A program made the translations under genes and the position numbers. The notes below the pieces were generated by a model, which was not told the origin of the DNA, searched no databases, and saw nothing but the letters and a program-made list of their open reading frames with translations. Positions 57,642-64,000 of a stretch of 64,000 nt of DNA are shown here, piece after piece; position 1 is the first letter of the stretch, and each line of letters begins with the position of its first letter. The DNA comes from Morchella semilibera (Eukaryota > Ascomycota > Pezizomycetes > Pezizales > Morchellaceae), in the NCBI GenBank assembly GCA_009192285.1, contig CM018608.1:328201-392200 (forward strand), given 5' to 3'.

Positions 57642-60600
57642 CGTTTCTATCGTGTCCTCTTCTAACAATTTCCGACTATTATTCGAAAAGCTAGCTCAGG
57701 TTTCCTCTATTTTGGGGGCAAATAAAGCCACGAATATTGCATTCACTTCTGCTGATGCCCGGAAGGGATGTTTATTGTCAGCGAAGCCCTACAAATGTTT
57801 GAGCTATCACAAAACAGAATGGAGGGGGAGAAGAGGAAGAGGGAATGATCAAGGGAGCCCAAGAGAGGAAGGAGGAGAGAGATGGAGGGATGGAGAGATG
57901 GAGAGGGTCTCTTTCACCGCTGTGGGAGGATAGGTTTTGTGAACCGTTTGGATCAACGCACCCCAGCGGATCGGGTAGCAGGCGAAACAAAAACAAAAAT
58001 GAAATGAAATTCAAGAATCAATGGATCAGGATAGGTAGACAACTAGGCAGGCATAGAACAGGAAGGGCGGGGGATGGGGGAAACAAGACAGTGAATAAGT
58101 CCAGGACAGAGAGCGGGAAAGGAAGAGATGATGTTCTGTCTAAGATCCTATCGAGGGGAAGGCACATTAATTCAGACACAAAGTGGCTTGTTGTGTGGTT
58201 ACAGTGGGGGATTTTTTTTTGTGGCAGTGCAATACTGTTCTGGGTACATGTACCGACAAGGATTATCTTCATTGGTTTTGAGAGTCATGGTACGGTAGGT
58301 AGAAATACAATGGCAGAAAATAGGGTGTGATTAGAGCAGTAATATTCTGATAGTAATGTCGTTTTATGGGGATTAAGGCTTGCTCATCCCACTCGATTTA
58401 ATCTAGATGAACTCTATAATTCTAAATAACTGTTATTTTGTGCATGGACGTTAAAACAAGTGACTACATGTATGTACTTCATACATGTAGTTCACCATGT
58501 ATATTCGATCTATCACTCCCTCCCGAAATTTTCGCCCCCAGTCTTCAGTGTATTTCCCACTCATCGCGAACAAGCACTTACTCCACTAGTAACTCTATGA
58601 CTATACCATGCGGAAACCTTACTTCAGATACCAGCGTATATACACTCGTGTTTGGATAGAACCAAGGGGCACCATGGACATTATGTGAGGATTATACGGT
58701 TTGAGCCACAAGTATACTGTAATGTAGGGCACAATGGGGGGTCACTCAAGTAGAGAACAACCTCTCTTCTAATACTATCTCATACATAATATAAATTAGA
58801 AGAGACTCTTACACATTAGATACAACTGAGGAGCCAATTTTATATCGCCATAAGTAAGTATAACTAGGGGAAGTGTAGGGCACCGCGTATCGTCTGGGCA
58901 GGAACTGGAGGAGATCAGCTGGCTTACTTCCAGAATAAACAAATTTCTACTGGTGCAAGTGGCAGCAGCGTCCCTGAAACAGTTCTACTACCACAGGTTA
59001 CCATTAATACATATAGTTGATCCACCGCTCTCGAACACGTTTCCAACCTAGAAGCTAGATTTAGAAGGCTCCAACCGCCAGAATGTCTGCTTTCTGCCGT
59101 CGTGGAGATCATGCGCAGAAAAAACACCCAAATAGAGTCTATTCAAAGGCCCCCCATGCAACGTCGCACGCATATCAGCATCTACTACCTATGACGCTAC
59201 CCGAGACAGCAGAAACATATATATCGGGTCTTTACAGCCCACCGCCAGTTCACCTATCTCATTCCTCGTAGTGTTCTCAGGGTGCTCTCCGATGCATTGC
59301 TTGCCAATGGGGAGCCTACTGCGTAGACTCAGTTAGAGGTCCTCAGGGAGAATTACTTCGGCTTTCTACAGGGGCCGCTACATCATCACTGGACAACAGA
59401 ATCAGCTTTCAGACACAAGAGATGGAAGTCGACTGTTCGGACCCAGGAACACTCTTTCGCCCAGAAAGGCCATTACCTTCGCCTTCACTCAATATTGAAA
59501 GGAATAAGATATGGGGCGGCAGCAGCAGTAGAACATACTCAGCGCATCTCTTGATGTAAGAATAACAGCATTCGAAGGTTTTGAGTACAGGTGTTAGCGC
59601 GTTTGTAAATACATGTATACAGATCAATCAATCCTTTGCGTACAACCTAGCGTCCATTTTCCCTCTCTAAGGAAAATGAAATGAAATTATTTCCTGAATT
59701 GAGAATAGTAGCATCGGTAGTGAATGGGTTTTTATTGAAGTACTAGGCCTCCAAAAATATTGAGATTGGATAGAGTTAGCAGTATGAGATCTAGACTAAA
59801 CGGAGATTTTATAATAGAATGGGTGGGAAAATGTGGAAGAGATACTTAATACGGGTATCTTCCAAATGATGCATATCTTAAGACGCAAAACTCAAAGGAG
59901 TACCGTTAGGTGGGTCGGGTATAGGAAAGAGAGAAGTCGATATGGTGGCGTTTGCAATTTGAAGTTATGATATCATCACGTACATACATGTAAGTACTAC
60001 GTAGGATGAGGTGCAACTACATGTACTCTACATGTATATACATGTATGCACTCCACTAGCTTGTATACCATTCATTAATCTAAAACCATAGGCGGGTATA
60101 ATTGCCATCATTTGCAATTTTGGGTATCAGGAAATATAGCAGAAATTATCTTTCGATAAACTCCGTGTGTAGGCCTAATTGTACTAACAGGGTACTCCTA
60201 TCAAACAATAAATAGTTCTAGAATAAAAAATAAATTTCTAAATAGTGAAATAAACCACTAAAAACTAGTGTACATACTAACATATAGTAGTTTCTTCGCT
60301 CTAGAGATTTACATGCCCTCTGGGTGCCGAGAGCAAAATAAAAAAACATGGTGTACGTTGTAGGGCGCGTGTTAGGCAACCCATGTTTAGTAAGCGTCGG
60401 ATTAGCGCACTAGGCGCGGGCTAGTGGCTTGGGAATCAGTCACGTGGTGTTAGTAGCATACATGTAGGCAATCATCGTTCACGGCATAGAGTGGTCCACG
60501 CTTAGGATCATTTGGTGCAATAGTGAATTGTCCATAGAACGTGGTATGATCTTGAAAGAGACTTCAACCCCGATTAACTACTTCATATACAGAAGGATTA

Positions 60601-61581
60601 CTAACCCAATATCAGTATTCTCTTACATCTTAAACGACTACTCTCCGAGCTTTTGCAAATGATATTAGCGGGGAGTAGAGCAAGGTACCATAACTATCAC
60701 TGCTCGTCGATTTAGGCGCCTTGATAGGGCCGTGTTGCACGCTGCTTTAAATGGTTTCCTGCATCTCCCCTATCTTGGTCCGGGGCCTTGGAGGGAAGAA
60801 GTCTTTTCGCTTTATGATCAGTGACGATGGCAAAGCAGGAGCTGATTATAGACGAAAATTTTAAGAGCTGGTTAGTAACAGAAACAGGATTCTATCGCGC
60901 GGTTCTGTCTTCTCCGGATGTCCGGATTTCCAATAGTATAATTCTATAAAGCGTCTAGCCCCAAATATGAGAGTTTTCTTACTGGAGATGAGTGCTAATA
61001 TCAATGGACCTGGAAAGATTTCAGAGTAGCCACCAGTAACCAGGCAGATTAGCTTTTACAAGCCCCAATTGGTTATTAAAAAGATTCCCATTTCCGGCCA
61101 CGAGACCACCAATGGGCTGAGAGTGTTCTCAATCAGATCATCCCGTAGCCGGACACGCCAACGCATAATAGTGAACAAAGTGCATCCTTGACAGCTAGTT
61201 TTGAAAACTGTGTATAAAGGTGGAGATTGGAGTGGTAGGATAGTGTATGAAGACTCGGGGAATTGGCCCCTGTAAGTAAAGTACAAGATTGTTATAAACG
61301 ACAATAATAAGAAAAAGTAAGCCTGAGCTACTTTTTAAAACACCGTTTCATGGGTTAATGTTATTTTCTGAACCTGCAAAACGGGTCAGAACGGAGTTTT
61401 CACCAGAACAGAATTTCAAGACTCAATAACTTCTTTTCGGTTCCGGACGGCCCCTAAACGGGGCCTTAGGCTAAAGGATGTACAACTCTGTTATATTAAA
61501 AACATTACCTGTCCGCGAAGGAGTTTGTACTGAAAAGGTTGAAATACGCAATAAATTATAGTACCAACTAAATCAACTAAG
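57642..61581. other. 3.9-kb gene-poor region
   Basis: The left part is the promoter and leader of the 781-aa gene. No further gene is recognised. TACATGTA palindromes are dense: 58249, 58466, 58483, 59612, 59985, 60016, 60028, 60038 and 60463. A GGCCCC-TAAAC-GGGGCC hairpin lies near 61447-61464. Confidence 0.6.
58463..58491. repeat. Hairpin made of two TACATGTA copies
   Basis: ACTACATGTATG, a 5-nt spacer, then CATACATGTAGT, which is its exact reverse complement. It shows that the octamer occurs inside longer inverted repeats. Confidence 0.8.
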
Positions 61582-62121
61582 TCACTCGAGCTCCCAAAGC
61601 CCCAATAATCCAGCCGGATCCTTCCCTTGTACCGGGTCATCCTCAGGTATCTTCTTTTCTAACCCATCCCCTCCTAGATGTTCACCACCGTAATTCATAT
61701 CCCATTTTCTCGCTCCATCAGGATAAGCACCCACCATGTTAAAACCGTCTTTCTCGCTGACACATCTATGTGCCACGCCAGCCGGAATGATAATTACATC
61801 TCCCGCTTTTACGTCCTCCTCAACACCTCTACTGGCATCCTCCTTATCAGACACACCGAAGCGCAGCCTTGCACCCCCGGAATACACACCAAGAACCTCA
61901 TGGGTGGTAGAATGATAGTGAGAATGGTGAAACATGGAGTAGCGCCATTCGGGAATCCATTTGTTGGCTTTGAAGTGGGCTTCAATTGTTTCCGCAGTGG
62001 CTTCAGATGGAAAGGCAGAACGGTAGAGAAGGAGCGGAAAGGCAGAGTTAGGGATTAGGGATGTAGGCGATAAGTTGATTTTTTGTGGCTTTGGGAAAGG
62101 CATATTGTGCGAAGTATACAT
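61582..62121 (-). CDS. YjlB-like cupin protein
   Basis: A single-exon frame of 179 aa. The beta-barrel shows cupin motif 1 as HHSHYHSTTHEVLGVYSG (metal-binding His and Glu in HxHxxxxE form) and motif 2 as AGDVIIIPAGVAHRCV. PDGARKWDMNYG follows, a typical YjlB-family C-terminal signature. The more likely start is the second ATG at 62103 (MPFPKPQKINLSP), because the upstream one lies in a TACATGTA palindrome. Cupins of this group are small, probably cytosolic, metal-binding proteins; no reaction is established. The family has close bacterial relatives. No functional partner is adjacent. Confidence 0.9.
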   Translation of the reverse strand: MYTSHNMPFPKPQKINLSPTSLIPNSAFPLLLYRSAFPSEATAETIEAHFKANKWIPEWRYSMFHHSHYHSTTHEVLGVYSGGARLRFGVSDKEDASRGVEEDVKAGDVIIIPAGVAHRCVSEKDGFNMVGAYPDGARKWDMNYGGEHLGGDGLEKKIPEDDPVQGKDPAGLLGLWELE

Positions 62122-63307
62122 GTATGTTTCGACCTCTGGATTGGAGCGCTAGCTGCTTTAGCAATGGAAGTCATCTAGCAAATGACGTCATAGTCTCTTT
62201 ATGGTGCTCGTTGTTGAATATGACGTTGACTATAAGAACTAGAACTGCCTGGCGATCTACTCTACCGCGTGTGTTAATAAATCAACTACCACAATCAGAA
62301 ATACCGCGTAAAAAATGTCCAATGCAGTGTGTATGCCGGTTGTCATTCTCACCCCATTTCTTGTGGATCTTCAATGCAAGTACATGTAATTTGCCAGGCA
62401 CTACTCGATTACCACGAAAAGAACCAAGTGACTGAAACAGGGATGATTTGTAGGAGAGATCATCCTTGGTTCTTTTCGTGGTAAACGAGTAGATACTACT
62501 TCACCGTGGCTGGATTTGTGTATAGCATCCGATATATTGCCGCAATATGCGCCTCGTCTCGATCTACTACATGTACTATATATATATTAGACCCTGGTGT
62601 TAATCAAATATATAGGGGTGCCTAGATCTTGGTTAGCTTCAAGAACTTAATTTCAACGACTAGTTTAGGGTCTTTATTGGTTGCATTGGTGCTGCACCCT
62701 GTTATTTGGGGGCCGGAGCTGGGAAATTTCGAAAGTGTCGATGCTCACACCTCTCCCGTGCCAATGAAACAAAGCTCAAGATACCCTCTGCTTAATAATG
62801 ATGGGTTAATAGTTGATCCAGACGTGTAATTAATGAAGCCCATACAAGATCACGTGTGATCACTCAATTGAGTCATGCTGCCCCTCAGACAAGAATCGCT
62901 CGCCACAGTTCATTGAGCGGCTTCAAACCAGCCGCGTGAGTATTTGACTGTTTTATCAGACACGTATATATGAAATTACGGTGAAATTTATACACCTCTA
63001 ATTATGTATGTGTGTTATGTACGGTCAAGTATTTGAGAATTTGGTACTAATATCATGTCACCAATTAAGGAAAAGAAGGCAGTGCATCACTAAATTCAGG
63101 ACCACCAACAATACAACTACATGTATTTCTCCCCAAAGATACATGTAGGGACTGACATTCACCTAATGTATATATGTAAACTATAACAAAGAAAAATTCA
63201 AAAAGAAAGATAAGTGCCAACTCCTGTTCTCACCCACCTCTAAAGTTGCGTAGTATTCTGTCTCGACCACCCACCCCGCAAACGAATGCATGATAAACTA
63301 TCATCGG
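62122..63307. other. Intergenic stretch with a 28-bp inverted repeat
   Basis: No recognisable gene. It contains the inverted repeat at 62401-62492, four TACATGTA copies (62390, 62569, 63119, 63142) and the probable 3' untranslated region of the mannitol-1-phosphate dehydrogenase gene at the right. Confidence 0.6.
62401..62492. repeat. Long hairpin with 28-bp arms
   Basis: The left arm at 62401-62428 begins CTACTCGATTACCACGAAAA and is complementary to 62465-62492 with a single mismatch. The loop contains a second stem (GGATGAT / ATCATCC) that continues the pairing after a bulge. No target duplication is evident. Confidence 0.85.
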
Positions 63308-64000
63308 CTATAGATGGCCTTTTGTCCCCAGCCCTTCATAACTGCTTAAGATCTCTTTATTCTCATGTGAATCCTCTGCAAACCCGGTAACCTCCGCAAC
63401 AGCCGCTGCCAGTCCCTTCTCTTTAATAAGGGCCTTCAAGTCCTCGCTCTGCGAGTCCTCAGAATTCTCGTACCGGAAGGCTGCGCCGATCCCCTTAACT
63501 AAGTTGTCGTACTTCAATCCATATTCCTCTGCCATCTTCACCGGCCCAATCAGACGGTCATCTGGAGCAAGTTTTCGCATCGGCTCACGCCCAACACGAA
63601 CGACATCATCATGGATATACGGGTTGTGGAATCGACTTTGGACTTTGTCAACGTATTTTTCGTGCTCCTTCGGGTCAAAGCCATATTTCTTGCAAAGCGC
63701 GGCCCCGGATTCGAGCATAGCTCCTCTAACAATTTTTTCAATCTCCTTATCACCCAGAGCCTCATCAACGGTGGAATAACCCTTCAGAAAGCCTAGGTAT
63801 GCACATATCGCATGGCCAGTATTGAGAGTGAATAGTTTGCGTTGGACAAATGCGATAAGATTGTTGGTTAGCTGCATTCCTGGGATGTTGAGCTTAGGGC
63901 CCTTGATGGCAGTCTCGTCGACAATCCACTCATGAAAATTCTCGACACCGACTGCGAGAATGCCCTCGCCTTGCTCGTTGAATGGTGGAACGATGCGATC
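63308..64000 (-). CDS. Mannitol-1-phosphate 5-dehydrogenase, C-terminal 230 aa (cut by window edge)
   Basis: The frame is open from the right edge to the TAG at 63308. It matches the C-terminal half of the long-chain polyol dehydrogenase family. Signatures are DRIVPP, FHEWIVDE, GMQLTNNLIAFVQRKLFTLN (the N-x5-K-like catalytic region), TGHAICAYLGFLKGY and RFHNPYIHDDVVRVGREPMR. The enzyme interconverts fructose 6-phosphate and mannitol 1-phosphate with NAD(H) in the cytosol and is the first step of fungal mannitol synthesis. The full protein is usually near 390 aa, so the NAD-binding half lies beyond position 64000. No intron is seen in the visible part. Confidence 0.95.
   Translation of the reverse strand, partial: DRIVPPFNEQGEGILAVGVENFHEWIVDETAIKGPKLNIPGMQLTNNLIAFVQRKLFTLNTGHAICAYLGFLKGYSTVDEALGDKEIEKIVRGAMLESGAALCKKYGFDPKEHEKYVDKVQSRFHNPYIHDDVVRVGREPMRKLAPDDRLIGPVKMAEEYGLKYDNLVKGIGAAFRYENSEDSQSEDLKALIKEKGLAAAVAEVTGFAEDSHENKEILSSYEGLGTKGHL

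Noticed and set aside
61447-61464. GGCCCC-GGGGCC hairpin as a transcription terminator
   Set aside because: Bacterial-type terminators do not apply in fungal nuclear DNA, and no T tract or nearby gene end supports it.

Overview
The window looks like nuclear DNA of a filamentous ascomycete (Pezizomycotina). It carries short spliceosomal introns with GTAAGT-type donors and CTAAC/CTGAC branch sites. It also carries an AcuK/ERT1-type Zn2Cys6 regulator, a LaeA-like methyltransferase and a mannitol-1-phosphate 5-dehydrogenase, a set typical of that subphylum. Gene density is very low, about eight convincing host genes in 64 kb. The rest is filled by a Ty3/gypsy element, small inverted-repeat elements, microsatellites and homopolymer runs. 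This fits a repeat-expanded genome such as a truffle-type Pezizomycete, but the exact taxon is inference.

Layout. 1-7015: the 3' part of a Ty3/gypsy retrotransposon with gag zinc knuckle, protease, an intact pol frame, a 41-bp tandem array, a polypurine tract and a probable 3' LTR. 9090-11257 (-): AcuK/ERT1-like regulator, three exons, with a one-base homopolymer frameshift in the zinc cluster. 11.3-21.0 kb: gene-poor, with three TA-flanked inverted-repeat elements. 20996-22678 (+): alpha/beta-hydrolase-like protein with a basic N-terminus, convergent with a MOSC-domain gene at 23140-24252 (-). 24.3-29.5 kb: gene-poor, with two inverted-repeat elements and one orphan ORF with a mitochondrial-type N-terminus. 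29494-30675 (+): LaeA-like methyltransferase. 30.7-40.4 kb: gene-poor. 40397-42515 (-): DUF1365-family protein rebuilt from three exons. 42.5-55.3 kb: gene-poor, rich in G runs. 55296-57641 (-): large low-complexity protein of unknown function. 57.6-61.6 kb: gene-poor. 61582-62121 (-): YjlB-like cupin. 63308 to the right edge (-): mannitol-1-phosphate 5-dehydrogenase, cut by the window.

The host genes form no obvious pathway cluster. AcuK (gluconeogenesis) and mannitol-1-phosphate dehydrogenase both concern central carbon metabolism, but they lie more than 50 kb apart. The strongest unexplained signal is the intergenic palindrome TACATGTA, with about 40 copies against roughly one expected. 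At least seven short inverted-repeat elements from several apparently different families are a second theme. All repeat assignments are from reading the sequence; no database search was possible.
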